Assembly (NCBI RefSeq): GCF_000407165.1
Contig: NZ_KE136480.1
Coordinates: 1,116,001 to 1,180,000 of the forward strand
Direction: 5' to 3'
Length of the DNA stretch: 64,000 nt
Source: Enterococcus haemoperoxidus ATCC BAA-382
Lineage (GTDB): Bacteria > Bacillota > Bacilli > Lactobacillales > Enterococcaceae
Of this stretch, positions 27,855 through 39,098 are shown in pieces. The notes under the pieces are model-generated. The model was not told where the DNA came from, did no database searches, and saw only the letters and a program-made list of their open reading frames with translations. The position numbers and the translations under genes are program-made. Position 1 is the stretch's first letter. Every line of letters begins with the position of its first letter.

Positions 27855-30800
27855 ATGAAAAAGAAAACAAATGTACTATTAACCATAATTATGATAGGAA
27901 GTATTTTATTTGATAGCTTTGGAGCCTTTATTTTACAGCCAGTGTATGCACAAGAAACTGGTAGAGATTTAACTAGTTTGCCTGCATCGGAGTCTCTTTC
28001 TCGGGATGTAAATGGGAATAAGACGATCTTTAATGATGTATTACTAACTTTAAATGGGGAGGAAGTTACATCAGGTAATCCCTTGAAAAAGGGCGATACA
28101 TTCCAAATTGAATATGCATTCTCACTTCCCGATGAACTTGGAAAAGAAATGCAAGATGGGGATTATTTTAAATTTACGTTACCAACAGATTTTGCTGCTT
28201 TAGGTGAGCAAAATGGTGAGTTGAAAGACCCAGCAACGGGTTTGCTATACGGAAATTATGCCTGTGATGCAGCAGGAAATGTAACGATGACATTTAATTC
28301 TGAAGTTCAAAAGCATGACAATGTTGAAGGGCGTTTAAGGTTCTCTATCACTTTAGATGAACGAAAAATTACGGTTCCTGGAAAGAAGAAAATACTCATC
28401 CCATGGTCAAAAGATGCAGAAGGAAAAGAGATCTTTATTAGTACAAAAATTACTTCTTTTATCCAAAAAGAGTATTTAAATACAAGATATGATTCAGATG
28501 GGGCGCCAATAGTTGACTGGAAAATTCTAATCAACCCAAACAAGAACCTGATTGAAAACCCAACTTTAACAGAAGAAACAACGAATAGTGAGTGGAAAAA
28601 AGTAGCTTCAGCTTATACTATTACAAAAATGATGAAAGCCAATGTAGATTTGGATGGAAATGTTACCGAAAATGAAGACGTAACAGGATTGCTCGCTTTT
28701 GATCCATCAGGTGTTGCGCATTTTCCATCTAACATTGAAGAATCATTCGTTTTATATCTAAGTACGCCAATCAATTATGCAGGTCAAGGAACGATTACGA
28801 ACAAAGTCAAGTTGAGTAGCAGCAATCGACAAGATGAAGAAGCAAGTGCAAGCACATCACTGCAAGAACATGTGGATATCAGTAAAAAAGCCGGCGATTT
28901 TGACGAAAAAACACAAGAAATCAGTTGGACTGTAACATTTAACCCGAGTGGTCGTCACATTCCTAAAGAGGAGGCAAAATTTACTGATATCGTTGGTTTT
29001 CATCAAAATTTTATAAAAGACAGTTTGACCGTTTCTCCAACAGTTCCATACACAGTCACTGAAATCGAAGAAGGTTTTGAGTTTCAGTTTGAACAAGATA
29101 TTGATCAACCTATCGAAATCACATACAAAACAAAGGTGACCTATCGTCCAAGTGAAGGTACGTCGATCAGTAACACGGTTTATCACGGAAAACATCATAT
29201 CTCAGTACCAAAGGAAATTCCGGGAACAGGAGAAGAACCAGCTGAGCCAGAATCAACGGTTTCAAAGGATTATTTTTGGGATCAACAAAGTAATGAATTA
29301 GATTGGACGATTATTGTGAATCAAAACAATCGCTCAATCAGCAAGTGGTTTATCATCGACAAATTAACTTCAGGTTCTATGTTAGAGCAGTCGATCATTG
29401 TTACAGATATAACAACCAATAAACGATTGATTGAAAATCAGGACTATTCTTTGAAAATGATTCAAGAAAATGGTGAAATAAAAGGGTTTGAATTGTACTA
29501 TTTGTCTAATGAGGAAACGAATCATACCTTTCAAATAAATTGTAAATCTCATTTTGATGATAATGTTCCTCATAGAAATGGTTGTGTGTATAGATATACA
29601 CAAGGGGGGCAAGAGAAAGAAGGCCGTGCAGGTAAAGAATTTTATAGACAAAAAAATTCTATTCCCGTTACTAAATTTGGTACTTATCTTCCTAAAACAC
29701 ATGAAGTAGAGTGGCGAATCATGATCAATGAATCAAAATACAAGATAAATAAGAATAGTATGATTGAAGACCCCATTCCTGACGATCAGGAATACGTGGA
29801 TGGTTCTGTAGAAGTTTTAGAGCAACGATATGAAAATACAGATTATAAACCAACGGAAAAAGCAACAGCGACTTTTGATCAAGGATCAAATAAAATACAA
29901 GCAAATTTTGATGAAGGGGCAGATTACCGTTTTTTGATCGTCTTTCGTACCACTTTAAAAAATAAGGAAGATATCTTAAAGAAAAAAGTGAAAAATATTG
30001 CATACTATGAAGATGATTACACACCTAGAAAAGCAGTTGAGGCAAGTGTTGGTTATAGCGTAGGTCAAGATATGGTCGTTAGAAAAGAAGGCGAAATCAG
30101 CAAAGAATTTCCAAATAGAATCAAGTGGAAAGTGATTATCAATGAGCATAAATTTGATTTGAAAAATGTAGAAATTGAAGACTACAATTGGATCAACAAT
30201 CGTGCCTTATTTGATACTATGAAATTAGTTTATACTTCTGGTGACAATAAAGGAAAGACTCTGGAACGAGGAATAGATTATACGTTTGAACATACAGAAC
30301 GTAGCTTTCATATTAAATTAATGAATGACTTAAAAGATTCTCTTGAATTAACTTATGATTCGGAAATCACGTATTCTAAGAAGGATATCCCAGGGCAGGA
30401 GATTCCCGTTATGAACAGTGTTAGGGTATCGGGAAGTGATCTTATCATAACGGACGATCCTCAGATAAAATCTGTTCCTGTGATCGTTCCTAAAAGTTCA
30501 GGTGAAATTATTGGAACGACAGAAGAATTACAAGTATTCAAAGTAATCAAGGGAACGCAAACTCCTTTAGAAGGTGCCGTTTTTGTATTATACCGAGGAG
30601 AAAAGAAAGATAGCGAAAAAATCGTAGAAAGAGTTACGACTGACGGACAATATGGCCAGGCCAGTTTCAGGTCATTAACCAAAGGGAAATATCTATTAGT
30701 AGAAGAAAAGGCACCTAAAGGGTATGCAGTAAGTCCAGAATTTGCTAAAGGAATAATTATTACTGTTACAGCTGATAAAGATAATGAAGTAATCCAGCGA

Positions 30801-33800
30801 ACTGTTGAAAATGAAAAACGAACAAGAGAAACAACAGAAATCAGTGGTAAAAAAGTTTGGAAAGATTACCAAAACAAATTTAACACTCGTCCAGCATCCA
30901 TAACAGTTCGCTTATATCAAAATGAACAAGAATACCAAGTTCAAGAAGTCAAAGCAACAGAAACAGGAGATTGGACATACAGTTTCACCAACTTGCCAAA
31001 ATATGATACAAAAGGCAATGAGTATAACTATACGCTAAAAGAAGACCCAGTAAAAAATTATGAAACAAAAGTTGAAGGTACAACGATTACAAATAGCTAT
31101 GAAAACAAAGAAACAACAGAAATCAGTGGTAAAAAAGTTTGGAAAGATTACGAAAACAAATTTAACACTCGTCCAGCATCCATAACAGTTCGCTTATATC
31201 AAAATGAACAAGAATACCAAGTTCAAGAAGTCAAAGCAACAGAAACAGGAGATTGGGCATACAGTTTCACCAACTTACCAAAATATGACACAGAAGGCAA
31301 TGAATACAACTATACGTTAAAAGAAGACCCAGTCAAAGGGTACGAAACGAAAATCGATGGAACAACAATCACAAATAGTTATACAAATAAAGAAACAACA
31401 GAAATCAGTGGAAAGAAAATCTGGGAAGATTACCAAAACAAATTTAACACTCGTCCAACGTCTATTACAGTACGCTTATTCCAAAACGATAAAGAATATA
31501 CTGTAAAAGAAGTCAAAGCAACAGAAACAGGAGATTGGGCATACAGTTTCACCAACTTGCCAAAATATGATACAAAAGGCAATGAGTACAACTATACGTT
31601 AAAAGAAGACCCAGTCAAAGGGTACGAAACGAAGATCGATGGAACAACAATCACAAATAGTTATGAAAACAAGGAAACAACAGAAATCAGTGGTAAAAAA
31701 GTTTGGAAAGATTATGAAAACAAATTCCAAACGCGTCCAGTATTCATAACAGTTCGCTTATATCAAAATGAACAAGAATACCAAGTTCAAGAAGTCAAAG
31801 CAACAGAAACAGGAGATTGGGCATACAGTTTCACCAACTTGCCAAAATATGACACAGAAGGCAATGAGTACAACTATACGTTAAAAGAAGACCCAGTCAA
31901 AGGGTACGAAACGAAAATCGATGGAACAACAATCACAAATAGCTATGAAAATAAAGAAACAACAGAAATCAGTGGAAAGAAAATCTGGGAAGATTACCAA
32001 AACAAATTTAACACTCGTCCAACGTCTATTACAGTACGTTTATTCCAAAACGATAAAGAATATACTGTAAAAGAAGTCAATGCAACGGAAACAGGAGATT
32101 GGACATACAGTTTCACCAACTTGCCAAAATATGACACAAAAGGCAATGAATACAACTATACGCTAAAAGAAGACCCAGTCAAAGGGTACGAAACGAAAAT
32201 CGATGGAACAACAATCACAAATAGTTATGAAAACAAAGAAACAACAGAAATCCGTGGAAAGAAAATCTGGGAAGATTATGAAAACAAATTTAACACTCGT
32301 CCAGCATCCATAACAGTTCGCTTATATCAAAATGAAAAAGAATACCAAGTTCAAGAAGTCAAAGCAACAGAAACAGGAGATTGGGCATACAGTTTCACCA
32401 ACTTGCCAAAATATGATACAAAAGGCAATGAGTATAACTATACGTTAAAAGAAGACCCAGTAAAAAATTATGAAACAAAAGTTGAAGGAACAACGATCAC
32501 AAATAGTTATACAAATAAAGAAACAACAGAAATCAGTGGTAAAAAAGTTTGGAAAGATTACGAAAACAAATTTAACACTCGTCCAGCATCCATAACAGTT
32601 CGCTTATATCAAAATGAGCAAGAATACCAAGTTCAAGAAGTCAAAGCAACAGAAACAGGAGATTGGGCATACAGTTTCACCAACTTGCCAAAATATGACA
32701 TAGAAGGCAATGAGTACAACTATACGTTAAAAGAAGACCCAGTCAAAGGGTACGAAACGAAAATCGATGGAACAACGATCACAAATAGCTATGAAAACAA
32801 AGAAACAACAGAAATCAGTGGAAAGAAAATCTGGGAAGATTACCAAAACAAATTTAACACTCGTCCAACGTCTATTACAGTACGCTTATTCCAAAACGAT
32901 AAAGAATATACTGTAAAAGAAGTCAAAGCAACAGAAACAGGAGATTGGACATACAGTTTCACCAACTTGCCAAAATATGATACAGAAGGCAATGAGTATA
33001 ACTATACGTTAAAAGAAGACCCAGTCAAAGGGTACGAAACGAAAATCGATGGAACAACAATCACAAATAGTTATACAAATAAAGAAACAACAGAAATCAG
33101 TGGTAAAAAAGTTTGGAAAGATTACGAAAATAAATTCCAAACGCGTCCAATGTCTATTACAGTACGTTTATTCCAAAACGATAAAGAATATACTGTAAAA
33201 GAAGTCAAAGCAACAGAAACAGGAGATTGGACATACAGTTTCACCAACTTACCAAAATATGACACAGAAGGCAATGAGTATAACTATACGTTAAAAGAAG
33301 ACCCAGTCAAAGGGTACGAAACGAAAATCGATGGAACAACAATCACAAATAGTTATACAAATAAAGAAACAACAGAAATCAGTGGTAAAAAAGTTTGGAA
33401 AGATTATGAAAACAAATTTAACACTCGTCCAGCATCCATAACAGTTCGCTTATATCAAAATGAACAAGAATACCAAGTTCAAGAAGTCAAAGCAACAGAA
33501 ACAGGAGATTGGGCATACAGTTTCACCAACTTGCCAAAATATGACACAGAAGGCAATGAGTACAACTATACATTAAAAGAAGACCCAGTCAAAGGGTACG
33601 AAACGAAGATCGATGGTACAACAATCACAAATAGTTATACAAATAAAGAAACAACGGAAATCAGGGGTAAAAAAGTTTGGAAAGATTACGAAAATAAATT
33701 CCAAACGCGTCCAATGTCTATTACAGTACGTTTATTCCAAAACGATAAAGAATATACTGTAAAAGAAGTCAAAGCAACAGAAACAGGAGATTGGGCATAC

Positions 33801-36800
33801 AGTTTCACCAACTTGCCAAAATATGACACAGAAGGCAATGAGTACAACTATACGTTAAAAGAAGACCCAGTAAAAGATTATGAAACAAAAGTTGAAGGAA
33901 CAACGATCACAAATAGTTATACAAATAAAGAAACAACGGAAATCAGTGGTAAAAAAGTTTGGAAAGATTACCAAAACAAATTTAACACTCGTCCAGCATC
34001 CATAACAGTTCGCTTATATCAAAACGAACAAGAATACCAAGTTCAAGAAGTCAAAGCAACGGAAACAGGAGATTGGACATACAGTTTTACCAACTTGCCA
34101 AAATATGACACAAAAGGCAATGAATATAACTATACGTTAAAAGAAGACCCAGTAAACGGGTACGAAACGAAAATCGATGGAACAACAATCACAAATAGCT
34201 ATGAAAACAAAGAAACAACAGAAATCCGTGGAAAGAAAATCTGGGAAGATTACCAAAACAAATTTAACACTCGTCCAACGTCTATTACAGTACGTTTATT
34301 CCAAAACGATAAAGAATATACTGTAAAAGAAGTCAAAGCAACAGAAACAGGAGATTGGGCATACAGTTTCACCAACTTGCCAAAATATGACACAGAAGGC
34401 AATGAGTACAACTATACGTTAAAAGAAGACCCAGTAAAAGATTATGAAACAAAAGTTGAAGGAACAACGATCACAAATAGTTATACAAATAAAGAAACAA
34501 CGGAAATCAGTGGTAAAAAAGTTTGGAAAGATTACCAAAACAAATTTAACACTCGTCCAGCATCCATAACAGTTCGCTTATATCAAAACGAACAAGAATA
34601 CCAAGTTCAAGAAGTCAAAGCAACGGAAACAGGAGATTGGACATACAGTTTTACCAACTTGCCAAAATATGACACAAAAGGCAATGAATATAACTATACG
34701 TTAAAAGAAGACCCAGTAAACGGGTACGAAACGAAAATCGATGGAACAACAATCACAAATAGCTATGAAAACAAAGAAACAACAGAAATCCGTGGAAAGA
34801 AAATCTGGGAAGATTACCAAAACAAATTTAACACTCGTCCAACGTCTATTACAGTACGTTTATTCCAAAACGATAAAGAATATACTGTAAAAGAAGTCAA
34901 AGCAACAGAAACAGGAGATTGGGCATACAGTTTCACCAACTTGCCAAAATATGACACAGAAGGCAATGAGTACAACTATACGTTAAAAGAAGACCCAGTA
35001 AAAGATTATGAAACAAAAGTTGAAGGAACAACGATCACAAATAGTTATACAAATAAAGAAACAACGGAAATCAGTGGTAAAAAAGTTTGGAAAGATTACC
35101 AAAACAAATTTAACACTCGTCCAGCATCCATAACAGTTCGCTTATATCAAAACGAACAAGAATACCAAGTTCAAGAAGTCAAAGCAACGGAAACAGGAGA
35201 TTGGACATACAGTTTTACCAACTTGCCAAAATATGACACAAAAGGCAATGAATATAACTATACGTTAAAAGAAGACCCAGTAAACGGGTACGAAACGAAA
35301 ATCGATGGAACAACAATCACAAATAGCTATGAAAACAAAGAAACAACAGAAATCCGTGGAAAGAAAATCTGGGAAGATTACCAAAACAAATTTAACACTC
35401 GTCCAACGTCTATTACAGTACGTTTATTCCAAAACGATAAAGAATATACTGTAAAAGAAGTCAAAGCAACAGAAACAGGAGATTGGGCATACAGTTTCAC
35501 CAACTTGCCAAAATATGACACAGAAGGCAATGAGTACAACTATACGTTAAAAGAAGACCCAGTAAAAGATTATGAAACAAAAGTTGAAGGAACAACGATC
35601 ACAAATAGTTATACAAATAAAGAAACAACGGAAATCAGTGGTAAAAAAGTTTGGAAAGATTACCAAAACAAATTTAACACTCGTCCAGCATCCATAACAG
35701 TTCGCTTATATCAAAACGAACAAGAATACCAAGTTCAAGAAGTCAAAGCAACGGAAACAGGAGATTGGACATACAGTTTTACCAACTTGCCAAAATATGA
35801 CACAAAAGGCAATGAATATAACTATACGTTAAAAGAAGACCCAGTAAACGGGTACGAAACGAAAATCGATGGAACAACAATCACAAATAGCTATGAAAAC
35901 AAAGAAACAACAGAAATCCGTGGAAAGAAAATCTGGGAAGATTACCAAAACAAATTTAACACTCGTCCAACGTCTATTACAGTACGTTTATTCCAAAACG
36001 ATAAAGAATATACTGTAAAAGAAGTCAAAGCAACAGAAACAGGAGATTGGGCATACAGTTTCACCAACTTGCCAAAATATGACACAGAAGGCAATGAGTA
36101 CAACTATACGTTAAAAGAAGACCCAGTAAAAGATTATGAAACAAAAGTTGAAGGAACAACGATCACAAATAGTTATACAAATAAAGAAACAACGGAAATC
36201 AGTGGTAAAAAAGTTTGGAAAGATTACCAAAACAAATTTAACACTCGTCCAGCATCCATAACAGTTCGCTTATATCAAAACGAACAAGAATACCAAGTTC
36301 AAGAAGTCAAAGCAACGGAAACAGGAGATTGGACATACAGTTTTACCAACTTGCCAAAATATGACACAAAAGGCAATGAATATAACTATACGTTAAAAGA
36401 AGACCCAGTAAACGGGTACGAAACGAAAATCGATGGAACAACAATCACAAATAGCTATGAAAACAAAGAAACAACAGAAATCCGTGGAAAGAAAATCTGG
36501 GAAGATTACCAAAACAAATTTAACACTCGTCCAACGTCTATTACAGTACGTTTATTCCAAAACGATAAAGAATATACTGTAAAAGAAGTCAAAGCAACAG
36601 AAACAGGAGATTGGGCATACAGTTTCACCAACTTGCCAAAATATGACACAGAAGGCAATGAGTACAACTATACGTTAAAAGAAGACCCAGTAAAAGATTA
36701 TGAAACAAAAGTTGAAGGAACAACGATCACAAATAGTTATACAAATAAAGAAACAACGGAAATCAGTGGTAAAAAAGTTTGGAAAGATTACCAAAACAAA

Positions 36801-38891
36801 TTTAACACTCGTCCAGCATCCATAACAGTTCGCTTATATCAAAACGAACAAGAATACCAAGTTCAAGAAGTCAAAGCAACGGAAACAGGAGATTGGACAT
36901 ACAGTTTTACCAACTTGCCAAAATATGACACAAAAGGCAATGAATATAACTATACGTTAAAAGAAGACCCAGTAAACGGGTACGAAACGAAAATCGATGG
37001 AACAACAATCACAAATAGCTATGAAAACAAAGAAACAACAGAAATCCGTGGAAAGAAAATCTGGGAAGATTACCAAAACAAATTTAACACTCGTCCAACG
37101 TCTATTACAGTACGTTTATTCCAAAACGATAAAGAATATACTGTAAAAGAAGTCAAAGCAACAGAAACAGGAGATTGGACATACAGTTTCACCAACTTGC
37201 CAAAATATGATACAGAAGGCAATGAGTATAACTATACGTTAAAAGAAGACCCAGTCAAAGGGTACGAAACGAAAATCGATGGAACAACGATCACAAATAG
37301 TTATACAAATAAAGAAACAACAGAAATCAGTGGAAAGAAAATCTGGGAAGACTACAAAAATAAATTCCGAACACGTACAAATTCAATCACGATTCGTTTA
37401 TATCAAAATGATCAAGAAATGAAACAACAAACGGTCAAAGCAAATCTGAAGACAGGTGATTGGAATTATACGTTCACTGATTTACCAAAATACGATGCAA
37501 AAGGCAATGAATATCAATATAGATTAAAAGAAGAGCCAGTTAAAGGGTACAAAACAAGAATCGAAGGTACGACAATCATCAATACCTATGTAAATGAAGA
37601 AACAACCGAAATTACAGGCAAGAAAATCTGGGAAGATTATCAAAACAAATTTAACACTCGTCCAACGTCTATTACAGTACGTTTATTCCAAAATGATAAA
37701 GAATATACTGTGAAAGAAGTAAAAGCAAACGAAGATGGTGACTGGAATTACGCATTCACAAATTTACCAAAATACGATGGTAATGGAGATGAATACAAGT
37801 ACACACTAAAAGAAGACTCAGTCAAAGAGTACAAGACAAGAATTGAAGGTACGACCATCATTAACAAGTATATAAATAAAGAAACAACCGAAATTACTGG
37901 TAAGAAAGTTTGGGAAGATTATCAAAACAAATTCCAAACGCGTCCAATGTCCATTACAGTTCGTTTATACCAAAATGACCAAGAATATGCATCAAAAGAA
38001 GTAAAAGCGAATCAGCTTGGTGACTGGAATTATAGCTTCACAAACTTGCCTAAATACGATACAAAAGGCAGCGAGTATAACTATACGTTAAAAGAAGACC
38101 CAGTCAAAGGCTATGAAACAAAAATCGACGGAACGACGATCACAAATAGCTATGAAAACAAAGAAACAACTGAAATCAGCGGAAAGAAAATTTGGAAAGA
38201 TTTCCAAAACAAATTTATGACCCGCCCAGATTCAATTACTGTTCGTTTGTATCAAAATGCTAAGGAATACAAAGTCCAAGAAGTAAAAGCAACGAAAGCA
38301 GACGATTGGAACTATCGTTTTAGCGATTTGCCTAAATATGACATCAAGGGAAATGAATACAACTACACGGTGAAAGAAGACCCAGTAAAAAATTATGAAA
38401 CAAAAGTTGAAGGTACTACGATCACTAACACCTATACAAATAAAGAAATCACCAAAATCAGTGGGGAAAAAATCTGGAAAGATGATCAAAATAAATTCCA
38501 GACTCGTCCAAACGCAATTACCGTTCGCCTATATCAAAATGACAAAGAATACAAAGTCCAAGAAGTAACAGCCAATGAAACTGGCGACTGGAACTATACC
38601 TTTGTAAATCTACCAATATATGATAATGAAGGCAACGAATACAATTATACCGTGAAAGAAGACCCTGTAGAAGGATATGAAACAAAAATCGAAGGCACAA
38701 CAATTATTAATACACATGTTCCAGAAGAACCGACAAATTCAACGGATATAGAACAAGATCATGATAAAATAGAGCATATAAAACACTATCCTAAAACTGG
38801 TAGTATCCAACAACCGATACTTAAAATAGTAGGGCTAGTATTGATCGCTTTAATAGGGATCGTCTGGTATAGAAAAAGCAGAGAAGTTTAA
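27855..38891 (+). CDS. Giant YPKTG-anchored Cna_B-repeat surface adhesin
   Basis: A 3678-residue wall-anchored adhesin. Order: signal peptide (1-33, ending VYAQE), an MSCRAMM-like head of several collagen-binding-type beta-sandwiches (about 38-880, recurring WxxxxNxxxxxI patterns), one SpaA/prealbumin-like domain (about 885-975), 28 Cna_B repeats of 94-95 residues (993-3625), then sorting signal YPKTG (3645-3649), a hydrophobic helix and a charged tail (YRKSREV). Each repeat keeps the GKK[VI]W Lys, LKED Glu and ITNSY Asn expected to form an intramolecular isopeptide bond, giving a stiff stalk. The anchor is YPKTG rather than LPxTG, shared with the adhesin at 49752. Start ATG 27855 follows a GGGGGA site. 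The ligand is unknown. Confidence 0.93.
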   Translation: MKKKTNVLLTIIMIGSILFDSFGAFILQPVYAQETGRDLTSLPASESLSRDVNGNKTIFNDVLLTLNGEEVTSGNPLKKGDTFQIEYAFSLPDELGKEMQDGDYFKFTLPTDFAALGEQNGELKDPATGLLYGNYACDAAGNVTMTFNSEVQKHDNVEGRLRFSITLDERKITVPGKKKILIPWSKDAEGKEIFISTKITSFIQKEYLNTRYDSDGAPIVDWKILINPNKNLIENPTLTEETTNSEWKKVASAYTITKMMKANVDLDGNVTENEDVTGLLAFDPSGVAHFPSNIEESFVLYLSTPINYAGQGTITNKVKLSSSNRQDEEASASTSLQEHVDISKKAGDFDEKTQEISWTVTFNPSGRHIPKEEAKFTDIVGFHQNFIKDSLTVSPTVPYTVTEIEEGFEFQFEQDIDQPIEITYKTKVTYRPSEGTSISNTVYHGKHHISVPKEIPGTGEEPAEPESTVSKDYFWDQQSNELDWTIIVNQNNRSISKWFIIDKLTSGSMLEQSIIVTDITTNKRLIENQDYSLKMIQENGEIKGFELYYLSNEETNHTFQINCKSHFDDNVPHRNGCVYRYTQGGQEKEGRAGKEFYRQKNSIPVTKFGTYLPKTHEVEWRIMINESKYKINKNSMIEDPIPDDQEYVDGSVEVLEQRYENTDYKPTEKATATFDQGSNKIQANFDEGADYRFLIVFRTTLKNKEDILKKKVKNIAYYEDDYTPRKAVEASVGYSVGQDMVVRKEGEISKEFPNRIKWKVIINEHKFDLKNVEIEDYNWINNRALFDTMKLVYTSGDNKGKTLERGIDYTFEHTERSFHIKLMNDLKDSLELTYDSEITYSKKDIPGQEIPVMNSVRVSGSDLIITDDPQIKSVPVIVPKSSGEIIGTTEELQVFKVIKGTQTPLEGAVFVLYRGEKKDSEKIVERVTTDGQYGQASFRSLTKGKYLLVEEKAPKGYAVSPEFAKGIIITVTADKDNEVIQRTVENEKRTRETTEISGKKVWKDYQNKFNTRPASITVRLYQNEQEYQVQEVKATETGDWTYSFTNLPKYDTKGNEYNYTLKEDPVKNYETKVEGTTITNSYENKETTEISGKKVWKDYENKFNTRPASITVRLYQNEQEYQVQEVKATETGDWAYSFTNLPKYDTEGNEYNYTLKEDPVKGYETKIDGTTITNSYTNKETTEISGKKIWEDYQNKFNTRPTSITVRLFQNDKEYTVKEVKATETGDWAYSFTNLPKYDTKGNEYNYTLKEDPVKGYETKIDGTTITNSYENKETTEISGKKVWKDYENKFQTRPVFITVRLYQNEQEYQVQEVKATETGDWAYSFTNLPKYDTEGNEYNYTLKEDPVKGYETKIDGTTITNSYENKETTEISGKKIWEDYQNKFNTRPTSITVRLFQNDKEYTVKEVNATETGDWTYSFTNLPKYDTKGNEYNYTLKEDPVKGYETKIDGTTITNSYENKETTEIRGKKIWEDYENKFNTRPASITVRLYQNEKEYQVQEVKATETGDWAYSFTNLPKYDTKGNEYNYTLKEDPVKNYETKVEGTTITNSYTNKETTEISGKKVWKDYENKFNTRPASITVRLYQNEQEYQVQEVKATETGDWAYSFTNLPKYDIEGNEYNYTLKEDPVKGYETKIDGTTITNSYENKETTEISGKKIWEDYQNKFNTRPTSITVRLFQNDKEYTVKEVKATETGDWTYSFTNLPKYDTEGNEYNYTLKEDPVKGYETKIDGTTITNSYTNKETTEISGKKVWKDYENKFQTRPMSITVRLFQNDKEYTVKEVKATETGDWTYSFTNLPKYDTEGNEYNYTLKEDPVKGYETKIDGTTITNSYTNKETTEISGKKVWKDYENKFNTRPASITVRLYQNEQEYQVQEVKATETGDWAYSFTNLPKYDTEGNEYNYTLKEDPVKGYETKIDGTTITNSYTNKETTEIRGKKVWKDYENKFQTRPMSITVRLFQNDKEYTVKEVKATETGDWAYSFTNLPKYDTEGNEYNYTLKEDPVKDYETKVEGTTITNSYTNKETTEISGKKVWKDYQNKFNTRPASITVRLYQNEQEYQVQEVKATETGDWTYSFTNLPKYDTKGNEYNYTLKEDPVNGYETKIDGTTITNSYENKETTEIRGKKIWEDYQNKFNTRPTSITVRLFQNDKEYTVKEVKATETGDWAYSFTNLPKYDTEGNEYNYTLKEDPVKDYETKVEGTTITNSYTNKETTEISGKKVWKDYQNKFNTRPASITVRLYQNEQEYQVQEVKATETGDWTYSFTNLPKYDTKGNEYNYTLKEDPVNGYETKIDGTTITNSYENKETTEIRGKKIWEDYQNKFNTRPTSITVRLFQNDKEYTVKEVKATETGDWAYSFTNLPKYDTEGNEYNYTLKEDPVKDYETKVEGTTITNSYTNKETTEISGKKVWKDYQNKFNTRPASITVRLYQNEQEYQVQEVKATETGDWTYSFTNLPKYDTKGNEYNYTLKEDPVNGYETKIDGTTITNSYENKETTEIRGKKIWEDYQNKFNTRPTSITVRLFQNDKEYTVKEVKATETGDWAYSFTNLPKYDTEGNEYNYTLKEDPVKDYETKVEGTTITNSYTNKETTEISGKKVWKDYQNKFNTRPASITVRLYQNEQEYQVQEVKATETGDWTYSFTNLPKYDTKGNEYNYTLKEDPVNGYETKIDGTTITNSYENKETTEIRGKKIWEDYQNKFNTRPTSITVRLFQNDKEYTVKEVKATETGDWAYSFTNLPKYDTEGNEYNYTLKEDPVKDYETKVEGTTITNSYTNKETTEISGKKVWKDYQNKFNTRPASITVRLYQNEQEYQVQEVKATETGDWTYSFTNLPKYDTKGNEYNYTLKEDPVNGYETKIDGTTITNSYENKETTEIRGKKIWEDYQNKFNTRPTSITVRLFQNDKEYTVKEVKATETGDWAYSFTNLPKYDTEGNEYNYTLKEDPVKDYETKVEGTTITNSYTNKETTEISGKKVWKDYQNKFNTRPASITVRLYQNEQEYQVQEVKATETGDWTYSFTNLPKYDTKGNEYNYTLKEDPVNGYETKIDGTTITNSYENKETTEIRGKKIWEDYQNKFNTRPTSITVRLFQNDKEYTVKEVKATETGDWTYSFTNLPKYDTEGNEYNYTLKEDPVKGYETKIDGTTITNSYTNKETTEISGKKIWEDYKNKFRTRTNSITIRLYQNDQEMKQQTVKANLKTGDWNYTFTDLPKYDAKGNEYQYRLKEEPVKGYKTRIEGTTIINTYVNEETTEITGKKIWEDYQNKFNTRPTSITVRLFQNDKEYTVKEVKANEDGDWNYAFTNLPKYDGNGDEYKYTLKEDSVKEYKTRIEGTTIINKYINKETTEITGKKVWEDYQNKFQTRPMSITVRLYQNDQEYASKEVKANQLGDWNYSFTNLPKYDTKGSEYNYTLKEDPVKGYETKIDGTTITNSYENKETTEISGKKIWKDFQNKFMTRPDSITVRLYQNAKEYKVQEVKATKADDWNYRFSDLPKYDIKGNEYNYTVKEDPVKNYETKVEGTTITNTYTNKEITKISGEKIWKDDQNKFQTRPNAITVRLYQNDKEYKVQEVTANETGDWNYTFVNLPIYDNEGNEYNYTVKEDPVEGYETKIEGTTIINTHVPEEPTNSTDIEQDHDKIEHIKHYPKTGSIQQPILKIVGLVLIALIGIVWYRKSREV
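30831..38729 (+). repeat. 28 tandem 282-bp Cna_B coding repeats
   Basis: Period 282 bp throughout, except repeat 24 (from 37317), which is 285 bp. Two sequence flavours recur: A with RLYQNEQEYQVQ and B with RLFQNDKEYTVK. Repeats 1-11 mix them irregularly, 12-23 strictly alternate, and 24-28 are divergent. Repeats begin at 30831 + 282n up to the 24th. Confidence 0.95.
33933..37316 (+). repeat. Six tandem 564-bp two-domain units
   Basis: Units begin at 33933, 34497, 35061, 35625, 36189 and 36753, each one flavour-A plus one flavour-B Cna_B repeat. They look identical by eye except that the last half of unit six carries variants seen in older repeats. The marker CCAGTAAACGGG occurs six times at 564-bp spacing. 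This indicates recent amplification or homogenisation. Confidence 0.93.
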
Positions 38892-38909
38892 CCTTAAGTA
38901 GTAAAATAG

Positions 38910-38951
38910 AAAGAGCGAGCCAAGAATCATTTGATTATTGGCTCGCTCTTT
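38910..38951 (+). terminator. Terminator after the giant adhesin gene
   Basis: Perfect 14-bp stem AAAGAGCGAGCCAA / TTGGCTCGCTCTTT. Confidence 0.9.
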
Positions 38952-39098
38952 GTCTTTAGACTAACAAAAAGACAGCGATGAAGCCAAACAATAACAATGG
39001 ATTTAAAGATTTACCCAATCTTAACGAAATCTATACGAGGATCATACACCAACTCAACAATTCTTTTCTACAATTTAATATAGAGAGGAGGTTCATTA

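Noticed and set aside
30831-38729. Regular 282/564-bp tandem repeats resembling a giant satellite or CRISPR-like array
   Set aside because: The repeats are one continuous reading frame encoding Cna_B domains; there are no short repeats with unique spacers.
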